Positions 22,873-35,400 of a stretch of 64,000 bases of DNA are shown here, piece after piece (position 1 is the stretch's first letter; each line of letters opens with the position of its first letter). The notes under the pieces were generated by a model. That model searched no databases. It had not been told where the DNA came from and saw only the letters and a program-made list of their open reading frames with translations. Position numbers and translations under genes: made by a program. The DNA is from Carposina sasakii. Taxonomy: Eukaryota > Arthropoda > Insecta > Lepidoptera > Carposinidae. The stretch covers positions 3,295,115 through 3,359,114 of the forward strand of contig CP053161.1 of the NCBI GenBank assembly GCA_014607495.2, read 5' to 3'.

Positions 22873-25800
22873 ATTCTGTAATTTCTGGCTTATCATATTA
22901 GCACAGATATGATAATATCTAATGTCGGTACAATAATTTAAATCTTTTATTATTTATTATTTTATTAACATATAGGCTACTTTTTATCCCGGATAATTTC
23001 GACATTTTGTTTTTTCTGTAGTCCACGCGGACGTAGTCGCGAGCGTCTACTAGTTTTTAATATAGCTTCCAAAGAGGAATGCCCGCGACCTTGCGGGGCG
23101 TGGCTTAGATAATAGCTATTGTAATCTCGAACGATGGTATATTGAGGTTTCGTATCGTATGCACGTATTTACTATAATAAATTACACATTGGGCTAATCT
23201 AGGGCTTCTTGTGACTTCACTAGAAAACGTCACCTAAATCTCCTCTCATGTATGTGTTCTCTAGACTTTTCCGCCATCATATTATTAGGCCTATCCCGAT
23301 GTGGAGCTTCACTAAAATACATCAGCTCCATCTCCTTCGATGCATGTCGTAAGTCGATCAAACTCTCAGGCGATAAGCTTGCAACTTGTCGCTGATCATT
23401 AACATCTGACTCTGCTATGCCAAACGTGTTTTTGGGAACTCCTTTACGATCTTGCAGTTCTGCCTACCCCATTTCGGGAACGCAACCGTGTTTATAGCTA
23501 GTCAACAACTAATCACTGATCTTTTACGAGTACAATAGTTGGGCTGATTTGCCTAACTCGGAGAAATCAATTATTTTAATTACTGCTCTGTTTTTAATCA
23601 AAATGAATACGTCCGCAATAAATTAGCAAACCAGACTGGTAATGAGTCATCATCAGCATCAATTGCAGTAATGTGACGACCAATTACAGCTCCATCTCTG
23701 CTTTGAGCTCGGAATTAATTAAATAGCTGATCTGAATCTGGTTTATTATGAACATCATAATTTAGTTAGGTACTTGTAACAAAATAGACCATGGATAAGA
23801 CTTCCTCTTTGTCTTATCCTAGAATGTGATCCATTCACAACAATTGAAGATGATCTAAAGCAAATGTTAGCCAGTGATTGGTTCAACGGTAATGAGAATG
23901 ACGCAATCGCAGTACTCATAGTACAACATAGATTATCTCACCTCCTCTCTAGCTTTCTCCGTAAAAAAGGCAAATAAAGAGAAATACCCAAGTACCATTT
24001 CAAAACCCCCAAACAATAAAAACTCTTGAACTGGGAGGGCGTAGTGCGAGTTTATACTTCGAACTCGATCGCGTAAACGTAAAACAGCCAACCAATCACA
24101 TAATGGCATGATGACGTGGTGTAGGTAATGAAAGTGAGAACAACGGCACTACGTGATTGGTCGAATAGTTTACGTTTAAGCAATCGAGTGCGAAGTGAAA
24201 ACTCGCACTAAGCCCTCAGATAATCAACCTCAAGTATAAATTCACAATTCCGTGGTCCCACCATAAACTTTCCACCGTCAAATCTCAGTTAGCTGAACAT
24301 TTTAACAACGAAGAAGAACTAGAAAAGGCATTACGTCGAGTTGCGGCTATCGCCGAAAGACGTTAAACAGTCATCAATCTTTAATTGGCTAATCAATCAA
24401 GCAGGCGAAATTACTCCATTGTCCCTTTTGAGGACAATTTGGCACTGTCAGCTAGTGACAGTGAGATAGATGTAATTTATGTTGGGGCCCATAATAATCC
24501 TCTAAAACCGCCGATGTCCGCTGACCACGGTCAGTCAGTTTAATTTAATCATAGTGACCTAATTCTCAATAAATTTTGACAAGAGTTTATATGAATTGAT
24601 TGTGGCTTCTCGAGGTTTACTGTTAAATAAATGGTCACCCTATGAAGATATATTGCGACAGACTCCGACAGTCAGCAAAATTACGAAGAGACGCCAATTG
24701 AATAGGTAATATATGATATATCTATATTAGTTATGTGAAATAAAAAGCAAATAACAGAGATAACTGTTACACAATAACATAGAGATACCTACAACAAAAA
24801 ATAGTTCAACGTTCTGAAATAAAAACGAATGCATTATCTCATTCATTCAATTCTCTTAATCGCATGCCCTATCTCTGTATAATGGCGACCACACAAAGAT
24901 TACGTGAGATATTATAGCAGTGTCTGGTTGTCTCGTTGTGAAGTGAATCATGACACAAGACATTCGAGATAATAATGAATCTAATTCATTTATCAACTAC
25001 ATATATCGCGATTGCCCTGACACCTTTACGTTACTACAGAACTAGCAAAAGTCGTCGCTAGATAACTGCAAATATTAGCCAATAGAAATTTTTTTCGTTA
25101 TTAAGATTATTTTATACCCATCTACATCTAACTAAACGTATATCGACATTTGTCTTTCGGTATTTAATTTTCCTAGGTTTTATAGACATATTTTATAGAC
25201 AATTTTGGTTTATTACTTTGAAACACCTTGTTACATTTACTTACACCTTTTTTTTACGAACCTACTCGTATCCCACAGTTTTCATTGATAGTCTTGCGGC
25301 GAAAAACAAATATATTTTCGTCTTGAAATTCAAACTAGACAGCTTTTCCAATCTAAAGTTTGTCAAGTTTCGCGACCAGATTACCTTATTTTCACAAATT
25401 CCACAAGTCTGTGGAAGTCACAACCTGTCGATTTTCCCACAAAATGAGATCCGAAGCCGTTTTCGCAAGTTGAAGAATAAGCCAGTAAAGTTGGCAAGAG
25501 CTTTCTCTTGTAAAAAAAAAAAGGTTACAAGAACATTTTAATACCTACTAGTAAAATGGGCGTTTTACAAGATTGTCTTCCGTGTACGGCGCAAGGCTTT
25601 TAGTTGATTACATTTTGTGATGGTTATTTTTATCTATTCATGCATGATATCAACATTAATTTCTAAGCAGTTCTATGTTAGAAAAAATAAGTGACGGAAA
25701 AAAGTCGAAGACTCATTCCATTTTGTGAATCGATTGCTTTTTGAGTGAAATGCTATGCTACGAGTACGTCGTCGTTGATATGTGAGTGGTAATCTGAAGT

Positions 25801-26150
25801 CAATAACGAGCTATGGTGTAGCCGTAGGTACAGCCTGGCAAAAAAGTGTATGGAAAAAATGAGGGCGCCACAACATTTCATGCTCATTTTTTTCATAGTT
25901 ACTCAGCAAAATATAGGGAGTATGAAATAGTTACAATATTGTGGCTAACTTATGACACAAGCGTAACGATTGTCCTATTCGACAGAGAAGTGCAAAATAT
26001 TTAGTATCACCTGTCACCACGTCAAACTCTTTTTTGCCAAGCTGTACAAACAACTCCTTTAAAGCACAAGCTACCCAAATAAACTTTAAGGTTTTAAAAA
26101 TTACATACATCTTACAAAGGCAAAATTTCCCTCCGTGCCTAGACATACGA
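22873..26150 (+). repeat. 3.2-kb direct duplication, block 1
   Basis: From ATTCTGTAATTTCTGGC to CTAGACATACGA this block is repeated in the same orientation at 26215-29420, after a 64-bp spacer. The copies match almost base for base apart from several indels. Block 1 keeps about 35 bp near 23240 and about 45 bp near 24980 that block 2 lacks. Each block carries an R2 tail, a dispersed-repeat piece (23200-23480), coding-like fragments (about 23830-24540) and a MITE (24034-24217). No terminal repeats mark the ends, so a tandem segmental duplication is more likely than two transposon insertions. Confidence 0.85.
24034..24217. mobile_element. MITE with AGTGCGAG ends (block 1)
   Basis: Inverted ends (GAGGGCGTAGTGCGAG and CTCGCACTAAGCCCTC) bound about 184 bp of non-coding DNA. 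It splits a coding-like stretch in the duplicated block. The same insertion is at the matching place in block 2, so it predates the duplication. Confidence 0.75.
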
Positions 26151-26214
26151 GGTGCATTTTTATATTCGCGGAATGGGTAGGTAATTAATAAATGAGGGTA
26201 CTTTTCCTTAGTCC

Positions 26215-29200
26215 ATTCTGTAATTTCTGGCTTATCATATTAGCACAGATATGATAATATCTAATGTCGGTACAATAATTTAAATCTTTTATTATTTATT
26301 ATCGGGCATATAGGCTACTTTTTATCCCGGATAATTTCGACATTTTGTTTTTTCTGTAGTCCACGCGGACGTAGTCGCGAGCGTCTACTAGTTTTTAATA
26401 TAGCTTCCAAAGAGGAATGCCCGCGACCTTGCGGGGCGTGGCTTAGATAATAGCTATTGTAATCTCGAACGATAATATATTGAGGTTTCGTATCGTATGC
26501 ACGTATTTACTATAATAAATTACACGTTGGGCTAATCTAAGGCTTCTTGTGACTTCACTAGAAAACGTCACGCCATCATATTATTAGGCCTATCCCGATA
26601 TGGAGCTAGAATACATCAGCTCCATCTCCTTCGATGCATGTCGTAAGTCGATCAAACTCTCAGGCGATAAGCTAGCAACTTGTCGCTGATCATTAACATC
26701 TGACTCTGCTATGCCAAACGTGTTTTTGGGAACTCCTTTACGATCTTGCAGCTCTGCCTACCCCATTTCGGGAACGCAGCCGTGTTTATAGCTAGACAAT
26801 AACTAATCAATGATCTTTTACGAGTACAATAGTTGGGCTGATTTGCCTAACTCGGAGAAATCAATTATTTTAATTACTGCTCTGTTTTTAATCAAAATGA
26901 ATACGTCCGCAATAAATTAGCAAACCAGACTGGTAATGAGTCATCATCAGCATCAATTGCAGTAATGTGACGACCAATTACAGCTCCATCTCTGCTTTGA
27001 GCTCGGAATTAATTAAATAGCTGATCTGAATCAGGTTTATTATGAACATCATAATTTAGGTAGGTACTTTGTAACAAAATAGACCATGGATAAGACTTCC
27101 TCTTTGTCTTATCCTAGAATGTGATCCATTCACAACAATTGAAGATGATCTAAAGCAAATGTTAGCCAGTGATTGGTTCAACGGTAATGAGAATGACGCA
27201 ATCGCAGTACTCATAGTACAACATAGATTATCTCACCTCCTCTCTAGCTTTCTCCGTAAAAAAGGCAAACAAAGAGAAATACCCAAGTACCATTTCAAAT
27301 TCCTCAAATTATTTAAACCCCCAAACAATAAAAACTCTTGAACCGGGAGGGCGTAGTGCGAGTTTATACTTCGAACTCGATCGCGTAAACGTAAAACAGC
27401 CAACCAATCACATAATGGCATGATGACGTGGTGTAGGTAATGAAAGTGAGAACAACGGCACTACGTGATTGGTCGAATAGTTTACGTTTAAGCAATCGAG
27501 TGCGAAGTGAAAACTCGCACTAAGCCCTCAGATAATCAACCTCAAGTATAAATTCACAATTCCGTGGTCCCACCATAAACTTTCCACCGTCAAATCTCAG
27601 TTAGCTGAACATTTTAACAACGAAGAAGAACTAGAAAAGGCATTACGTCGAGTTGCGGCTATCGCCGAAAGACGTTAAACAGTCATCAATCTTTAATTGG
27701 CTAATCAATCAAGCAGGCGAAATTACTCCATTGTCCCTTTTGAGGACAATTTGGCACTGTCAGCTAGTGACAGTGAGATAGATGTAATTTATGTTGGGGC
27801 CCATAATAATCCTCTAAAACCGCCGATGTCCGCTGACCACGGTCAGTCAGTTTAATTTAATCATAGTGACCTAATTCTCAATAAATTTTGACAAGAGTTT
27901 ATACTCGTATGAATTGATTGTGGCTTCTCGAGGTTTACTGTTAAATAAATGGTCACCCTATGAAGATATATTGCGACAGACTCCGACAGTCAGCAAAATT
28001 ACGAAGAGACGCCAATTGAATAGGTAATATATGATATATCTATATTAGTTATGTGAAATAAAAAGCAAATAACAGAGATAACTGTTACACAATAACATAG
28101 AGATACCTACAACAAAAAATAGTTCAACGTTCTGAAATAAAAACGAATGCATTATCTCATTCATTCAATTCTCTTAATCGCATGCCCTATCTCTGTATAA
28201 TGGCGACCACACAAAGATTACGTGAGATATTATAGCAGTGTCTGGTTGTCTCGTTGTGAAGTGAATCATGACACAAGACATTCGAGATAATAATGAACAG
28301 AATGAACTACAGAACTAGCAAAAGTCGTCGCTAGATAACTGCAAATATTAGCCAATAAAAATTGTTTTCGCTATTAAGATTATTTTATACCCATCTACAT
28401 CTAACTAAACGTATATCGACATTTGTCTTTCGGTATTTAATTTTCCTAGGTTTTATAGACATATTTTATAGACAATTTTGGTTTATTACTTTAAAACACC
28501 TTGTTACATTTACTTACACCTTTTTTACGAACCTTTTTTTACGAACTCGTATCCCACAGTTTTCATTGATAGTCTTGCAGCGAAAAACAAATATATTTTC
28601 TTCTTGAAATTCAAACCAGACAGCTTTTCCAATCTAAAGTTCGTCAAGTTTCGCGACCAGATTACCTTATTTCCACAAATTCTACAGACGTCACAACCTG
28701 TCGATTTTCCCACAAAATGAGATCCGAAGCCGTTCTCGCAAGTTGAAGAATAAGCCAGTAAAGTTGGCAAGAGCTTTCTCTTGTAAAAAAAAGGTTACAA
28801 GAACATTTTAATACCTACTAGTAAAATGGGCGTTTTACAAGATTGTCTTCCGTGTACGGCGCAAGGCTTTTAGTTGATTACATTTTGTGATGGTTATTTT
28901 TATCTATTCATGCATGATATCAACATTAATTTCTAAGCAGTTCTATGTTAGAAAAAATAAGTGACGGAAAAAAGTCGAAGACTCATTCCATTTTGTGAAT
29001 CGATTGCTTTTTGAGTGAAATGCTATGCTACGAGTAAGTCGTCGTTGATATGTGAGTGGTAATCTGAAGTCAATAACGAGCTATGGTGTAGCCGTAGGTA
29101 CAGCCTGGCAAAAAAGTGTATGGAAAAAATGAGGGCGCCACAACATTTCATGCTCATTTTTTTCATAGTTACTCAGCAAAATATAGGGAGTATGAAATAG

Positions 29201-29420
29201 TTACAATATTGTGGCTAACTTATGACACAAGCGTAACGATTGTCCTATTCGACAGAGAAGTGCAAAATATTTAGTATCACCTGTCACCACGTCAAACTCT
29301 TTTTTGCCAAGCTGTACAAACAACTCCTTTAAAGCACAAGCTACCCAAATTACTTTTAAGGTTTAAAAAATTACATACATCTTACAAAGGCAAAATTTCC
29401 CTCCGTGCCTAGACATACGA
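26215..29420 (+). repeat. 3.2-kb direct duplication, block 2
   Basis: Second copy of the block described at 22873-26150. It differs by small indels: a 17-18 bp gain near 27298 (TCCTCAAATTATTTAA), loss of the 23240 segment, and a different short sequence near 28290. The coding-like piece here reads DPFTTIEDDLKQMLASDWFN and onwards for about 75 residues, with no full-length gene around it. I do not recognise the protein. Confidence 0.85.
27347..27529. mobile_element. MITE with AGTGCGAG ends (block 2)
   Basis: The counterpart of 24034-24217 inside the second block, nearly identical and at the same relative position. Confidence 0.75.
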
Positions 29421-30654
29421 ATGAAAATTAAATTGAATATTTATTTGGATAAACTTTTTGCGATTGCATTATATTACCTGCTAGATGTTAGTTAGTTCAT
29501 GAAACTACATTAATTCGCCACAGCTATAGGGCGTATAGTTTCGTGTTAAAACCTAGTTCCATGCCGTGCTGTTTTAGCGTACAAAATGCCTGCTGTCCGA
29601 GTTACCGCAAAATAACTAGGTCATTGTTTCCCCTATCTAAGTCAAGCCACATAAAACCAGAAGCAATGTAATTTCTATATCCAGCTAGAAACCCAGAGTT
29701 TGTTTTTACATTTCACAAAATAACGTCGGAGGCGCAACGTCTTTCGGTAAGTCGATTTGGGTCTTTTATTCCATACAAATAATTTTATTCTAACTTGTTT
29801 TCCTTACTTCGAGAAAAGTTATTGTTTGCCAGTTCGTAGCAGTCATTAAAACTTAGCTTTCATTGTGCTATTCATCATTATTGTAATTATGTTTGTACTT
29901 TGGTGTTGTGTTGTCGAATTTCAACTTTTCTGTGACTTGTCACGAAATATTCGAAACGAAGGCGTTGCTTACGTAAAAACATTATCGTTAAATTCTATTC
30001 TTTCAGGTTTTGGGATATTGTACAAACTTTATATTGATGATTGTAAGTTTATTTTATAGTAAGCCGAGATAGTAAGTAGGTATTATCATTTTCGAGATAA
30101 CGGTAAAATATCATCAAGAAAATATGACCGGACCGGATCTTTAGTATCCCCTGAAGATTCCACGGATGGAATTCAATTTGAAATTTCATTTGCGAACAAA
30201 CATTGAGTGTATGAAATCCGAACTTCGAATGAATCAGACCACGATGTGACCGAACCCCAGAACAGGAAAATAGGGACCCAACGACCCAACTATGGTATAG
30301 CGATTAACAGATTGCTAGCGACCATAGTAATATTATGTGATAATTAAATGTAGGATCATATTTGAAGATAGATAGGTGATCTTGTAGCTAGTTTGGCACG
30401 AGCATGTTGGATAAGTCTACCTCTGCCGTCATCAGGGGCCCCATTTCTTTCTAAATTTATCAAGGTCTGTGTAAAGAATAAAGCAACCAGTTCCTGGACA
30501 ACCAGCAGTGGTAGGGACCTTAGGATCCAATATTGGCTCTAGGTAGGTTGTAGGGTGCATTATGATACCCAAAGTCGTAGAAAGGCTGATCATTCTAATG
30601 ATCCTATGAATTAGGTAGGTAAGATAGGCAGTAGAAGTGACTAAGTACCTTGTA
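29421..30654. other. Non-coding interval
   Basis: No host exon is supported. Segments such as 29720-29750, ending TTTCGGTAAGTC, look like a splice donor but have no convincing coding frame upstream. The longest plus-strand frame (29865-30059) has no recognisable motif. Confidence 0.45.
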
Positions 30655-31084
30655 CAGTGCAACCTCAATTTAACAAATCTGAAGGGAGCAAGTAAATATT
30701 CGTTATATCAAGTAATTCGTCGAACTGAGGTTTGTTATGTTGAGGTTAGGTGAGCTAAAATTCGTTTTAAAGAGGTAAAAGCGTGTCAAGACCTGTCGCG
30801 ACATGAATCAGATACTATAAGAGTAAGAGTCGCACATTGGTTGGAACTTTATATAAAGGTTTTGGGTTGACATAATTCGTTAATTAGAGGTTTAATACTT
30901 TTTCTTGATCGTGGAAATTCGTTATAACGAGGTTGCTCACAAAAAATGTTCGCAATGTAAAGGTATATTTAACATTGACTCTTATGGACAATTTAAGGGG
31001 ATAACCACAGAATTTGTTTAATCAAGGAAATCGTTATATAATCGTTATATCGAGGTAAGTACGTTATATTATGAGGTTGCACTG
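30655..31084. mobile_element. pogo/Tigger-like MITE with TA TSD
   Basis: The ends CAGTGCAACCTC and GAGGTTGCACTG are perfect inverted repeats flanked by TA on each side. Internal stretches contain several ATTCGTTATA-like motifs. Ends of the CAGTnnAACCTCG type with TA duplication are typical of the pogo/Tigger branch of Tc1-mariner. At 430 bp without a transposase frame it is non-autonomous. Confidence 0.8.
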
Positions 31085-31683
31085 TAGTGCAGAATATTCA
31101 TTGGAAACTTGGCAACAACGGCTCGCAATATTTTAACAAAAAATATGAAACTTATTATTATTGAGTGTAATATTATCTTATCTGTTATCTGTGCAATATG
31201 ATCGGTATTGTGGCACAGGTGCTTCATAATTTTATACTTTGTTTCCATGAATTCAGCTGAAAACAGAAACCTTATTTGATAGAGGCAAAGGTTACGGCAA
31301 TACGGCTCATCTAACTAAACAGATTGTGTCTCCCCAATTGCCTGCCCACGTACACAAAGATGATCAAGGTTAGCGGTTGACGTAAGCGTAAGCCATATCA
31401 CGAATTGCCTCACTCACGCAGTTATTTAACTTAGTTTCCGATAAACAAAGCGTTAACGATTAAGATAAATACAAAACATTAGAAATCGAGGTATCGTCAA
31501 AGAAGCGCAGCGTGTCGATGTCAACAAAGATAGTTTACACAACACGCATGCAGCCGTCGACGATTAAGGTGATAGTTTATAAATAGTTTGGCGGTCGCCC
31601 GAGCGTAGTACTCCACGGGCTGGCTGCGCTCTCCATTATCCGCGGGACCTTGGGCCGTGGCGCGCGATAAAACAACAACTCAC

Positions 31684-31806
31684 CTTTTTAATCTGGAAGT
31701 GCTCCGGTCGCAGCGTCTCCTGGATCTCCTGCTCGGTCCCGCGCGGCGCCGCCTGCACCGAGCTGCGGAACCCGTCCAGCACGCCCTTGAAAGTGAACTT
31801 CTTCAT
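31684..31806 (-). CDS. Tomosyn: Tomosyn (STXBP5-like), first coding exon
   Basis: Read on the minus strand, ATG at 31806 opens a 41-codon exon. It starts MKKFTFKGVLDGFRSSVQ, contains EQEIQETLRPEHFQIKK and ends at a consensus donor (AAG/GTGAGT). This is the well-conserved N-terminus of tomosyn/STXBP5, a WD40-repeat relative of Lgl. The family binds syntaxin through a C-terminal SNARE-like coil and restrains synaptic vesicle priming. Exon phase is 0. The next exon, expected to begin near a FRHGFPY motif, was not found to the left within this window. Intron 1 would therefore span at least 31.6 kb and contain the transposons listed here. The start is fixed by homology and by the absence of an upstream in-frame extension resembling the family. 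Confidence 0.85.
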
Positions 31807-32435
31807 CGCGAAAATTTAGTACGGATCCTTTGTCCGAAGGCCGCTCGCGCCGGCCCCGGCTACATCACAGCCGTGCCTTCACCGCGGATCGCGAGCCGGT
31901 TTTGGCGGAAGGTCGGTCTCTCCCGCGCTATGTGGCCACTAGTGCGCAGGACCGCCGGGGGCGCCGCCGACGCCGACACGCGCCTGCCACGCTGACGATC
32001 GACGAAAACTAGGCGAGGCACCGCCTCCGGAATGTACAGCAATGCGGCTCCGTTGTCTGATCGATAACCGGGACAACGGCTGACACGCGCAGTGCAGTCG
32101 CCCAGCCGTCACACAGCGCAAAGCGGACTGGCCGGAAAGAGCGCCACAGCCACGAATGCCAGCGATCGATGCCGAACTCGCTGAGAGGAAACGAGACGAA
32201 CGCATGTTACGCGGCTAGGCGCGTCTTGCGGAAGAACATTTTCCAGCTAGCCAGCTGATAACTAGTGCAGAAATCCACCACTGAGGGCACCACTAATTTG
32301 TTTACGTGTTTGACAGCTGCTGTCAACTGCCACTGTCAAATGTCATAAACAGCCGGTTTCGGTTTGCTGTTAATCGTGAAACGAGCAGCGATACTTATTT
32401 ATTTTTACATTTTATTGTTTAGAAAATAGAACGAA
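31807..32435. promoter_or_regulatory. Probable bidirectional Tomosyn/CPOX promoter
   Basis: The start codons of Tomosyn (minus) and CPOX (plus) lie 629 bp apart, head to head. The Tomosyn-proximal half is GC-rich and full of CpG; the CPOX-proximal part is AT-rich. I see no TATA box in a position that would decide a start. The spacing implies shared regulatory DNA, which is inference from layout. Confidence 0.55.
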
Positions 32436-35400
32436 ATGTCGTTCAAAGTTGTAGTGAGAAGTTTAAGGACACTCAGTTATGTGGGAAGTTACAAAAAGAT
32501 CAGAAGCCGACCATACACGTAAGTTAAGTTTCAATAAACATTAGTGTTTTGCAACTTATTACAAAATATTCCAGCAAAACTACCTATAACTATTCTTTTA
32601 AGAATCTTATTGGATTAACTACATAATACGTTCTAATATTCTCTATAGTGTCTTAATAGGGTCGATTCCGGCAGTCACACTTCAACCTAAACCTAATCTT
32701 AGTTCAGTCTATCTCTCTCCGTTCTTAACATAAATGGCTGAGAGAGAAAAGGACAGGTAGGACTAATTTTACATTTAGGTTTAAGTGTGACTGCCGGAAT
32801 CGACCATAATATTTCTATTGTTGCCTTCTGTAGATATAGAATTTAATTAGAACTTTTCAAAAGTACTTATACTTGCCTACTCACCTTGTTATTCTAAACC
32901 TCATAAATTTTATGAGGCTACTAGGATGAGTCATCCATTAATAATATATTTTGCAAGCTATACTTTAATTGGCTGATTCTCAAAACAGAGTTTTAGACAT
33001 GTCCTACCCCCGTATTGGCTATCTTTTTTGACAGTTCATAGTCATGAGCACTCATTGAAACTTATTGAAGTGACATGTATGTGTGTTGCCAAAATTTTCT
33101 TCAGATAAGGCATTATGCCACTTCCAGTTGTTGAGTTTCAATTGAGTGATGATCACTATGAACTGTCAAGAAAGATAGCCAATAGGCCTGCAGGCCTTTA
33201 ACTACATTAAATCCTGTCTTTTCATAACTGATATATTTTTTTTAGAATTAGTCAATAGGTAGGTACTTAGTGCGTCACAGTATTTAGCACAAAACATATA
33301 TCACTGGATTTCCACAAAAAAAATTTAAGTTGAAAATTCTAAGCTCTTTGGCACGTTCACAACTCATTTTTAAATTTCTAATAGCTAAAAGTCTACCAAA
33401 TTAACAAATGAACAATGTGATTTTGATACAATTCGTTTTTTATATTAGCTAAAGAGACTGAAATAATTTTGGGCTATAATTTACATTTTCTTTCGACATA
33501 ATGAACGATAACATTCTGTCCGTGAAAAAAACCTAATTTCTTTGGCGCAACAAAACCATTGTGTAACACTGTTAATACGATGACCTACTCATTCGGTACA
33601 CTACCCCCCCTTAAAGTAGCCAGTCACCTTCCAATAAACATAGGAAACAGATGTGCGTGGTGTTTTTCAGGAATATTTTATTTCACATTCTCAGGTGGAT
33701 TGTGAACTTGCGCCACGTTTTGCCAACTGAGTATATAATTTCTTCGCTTTATTTTTATATGCTTTACAGATCGGCTTTGTCAGTTTCTCTAATTTCTTTG
33801 GAGAAAAACCTAATTTCTTTAGGCGAAATCTAATTTCATTGTGTCACCATATTTCGAAACGGCTCGATCAATTTCAGGGCGAAAAACTTTTTCTTGTAGA
33901 TTTTGGTAACGTCTAAAAGGTATGTTATTTTTTATTTTAAAAAATTGTGCCAAAGAACTTAGGCATTTGAGGCAATTTTCTGATAACAACCAATTATTGT
34001 TTATCACTGAGATAACTAATATTTTTATAGATAAGACCTACCTAGTTACTGTTACATCTTTTTAAAAGAAGGAAACGTTGCCTACCAGCCTATCTAATTG
34101 TAGATAAGAAGATAATTAGTAGCTGATACCTACCTATCTTATTTGTTATCTAACATTAAAAAGTCTATTTTTCACTAGATAAACTCATTCCTATTAGAAA
34201 ATCTGTAGAAAGTACATAACATTTTTCTTTTTTTATACATTTGTACCTACTTTATTATTTTTTAGTTTATACTGTGCAGCACTATTAGGCACAGGTTACA
34301 TAGCATACAGCCAACACAAGCAAAACAGTGCAGAAATGAAAGAGGCAATAAACTTGAAGCAGTATATGGCTGAACCAATCACACCGGTGGCCAAGCTACG
34401 TAAAGAGCATGATGACATGAAGTCTCAAATGGAACTGCTCATCATGAGGATACAAGCAGAGTTTTGCAGGGCTTTGGAGAAAGAGGAGGATGAGGTAATT
34501 ATTAAGTACCTATAGTATATCGATCAAATGTGTTTAAATAGACTTTCAAAAGTTCATCCCTTACTCAAGTGCCTACAAGAATTTTTAAGCAGTCTAAAAT
34601 GTTTTTTGTAGGCTTGGATTGAAGATAAAGTTGCAGACGATTTTGATATTGATGACATGTACATAGTTTACCCGGTATGTGTTGCAATGTAAGCACTAAA
34701 TGCTAGCTAGATTATGATTTAGTACTTACCTAAATTAGTGTAAGGCATGCCTAATTTTTTTTAATTTCATTTAATTAAAATTTACTATAAAATGTTAAAC
34801 ACATTGTACAAGGACAAATAGTAGAACATCTATTGATACAATATTTTCTCTCTGTACTTAATGTTACATAATTAATTACATATCCTTCTTTAACAACATG
34901 ACAGTAATGGTTTGAAATAGATTTAAATAATTTTAAAATTCCAATAGGAAGCAAAATTCAAAGTGGACAGATGGACGAGAAAGGAAGGCGGTGGCGGCAT
35001 CACCTGTGTCTTACAAGATGGCCGCGTGTTCGAAAAGGCTGGGGTCAACATATCTGTGGTATCAGGGAAACTGCCTCCAGCCGCCGTGCAGCAAATGAGG
35101 AGCAGGTCAGGATATTCTTATACCTTAATTAGTTCTAATACATACATACATGCATATAATCACGCCTTTATCCCTTACGGGGTAGGCAGAGCACCAAGGG
35201 GTGATAGAACCACATGGTGCCACTTCTGACCAATTTTGAGGGTATAGTTCTAATATTGTAACTTAATAACTTCTGGACACCTATGTTAGGGCCAAATGAC
35301 AGTAATATACATTGACATATCCATTTGAAAGCCAATCACTATTCGTCCTGCTCAATATTTTTTTGTTTGTAGGTACCTTATTTAAATCTGACAAAGCACA

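Noticed and set aside
25218..25541. 107-residue plus-strand frame, and an antisense reading with CDVCRICGNK
   Set aside because: The antisense motif looked like a zinc-finger start, but the block 2 copy differs by indels and no further finger follows, so neither is supported.
22873..29420. Two insertions of one transposon instead of a duplication
   Set aside because: No terminal inverted or long terminal repeats and no target duplications at the block edges, and the blocks are adjacent.
29720..30060. Possible non-coding exons with TTTCG/GTAAGT and CTTTCAG/GTTTT borders
   Set aside because: Splice-like motifs alone in AT-rich DNA are common; no conserved or coding content supports a transcript.
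31657..32205. Several overlapping GC-rich frames near 31.7-32.2 kb
   Set aside because: They are shadows of the Tomosyn exon and its GC-rich promoter; only the minus-strand MKKFTFKGVLDGF frame matches a family.
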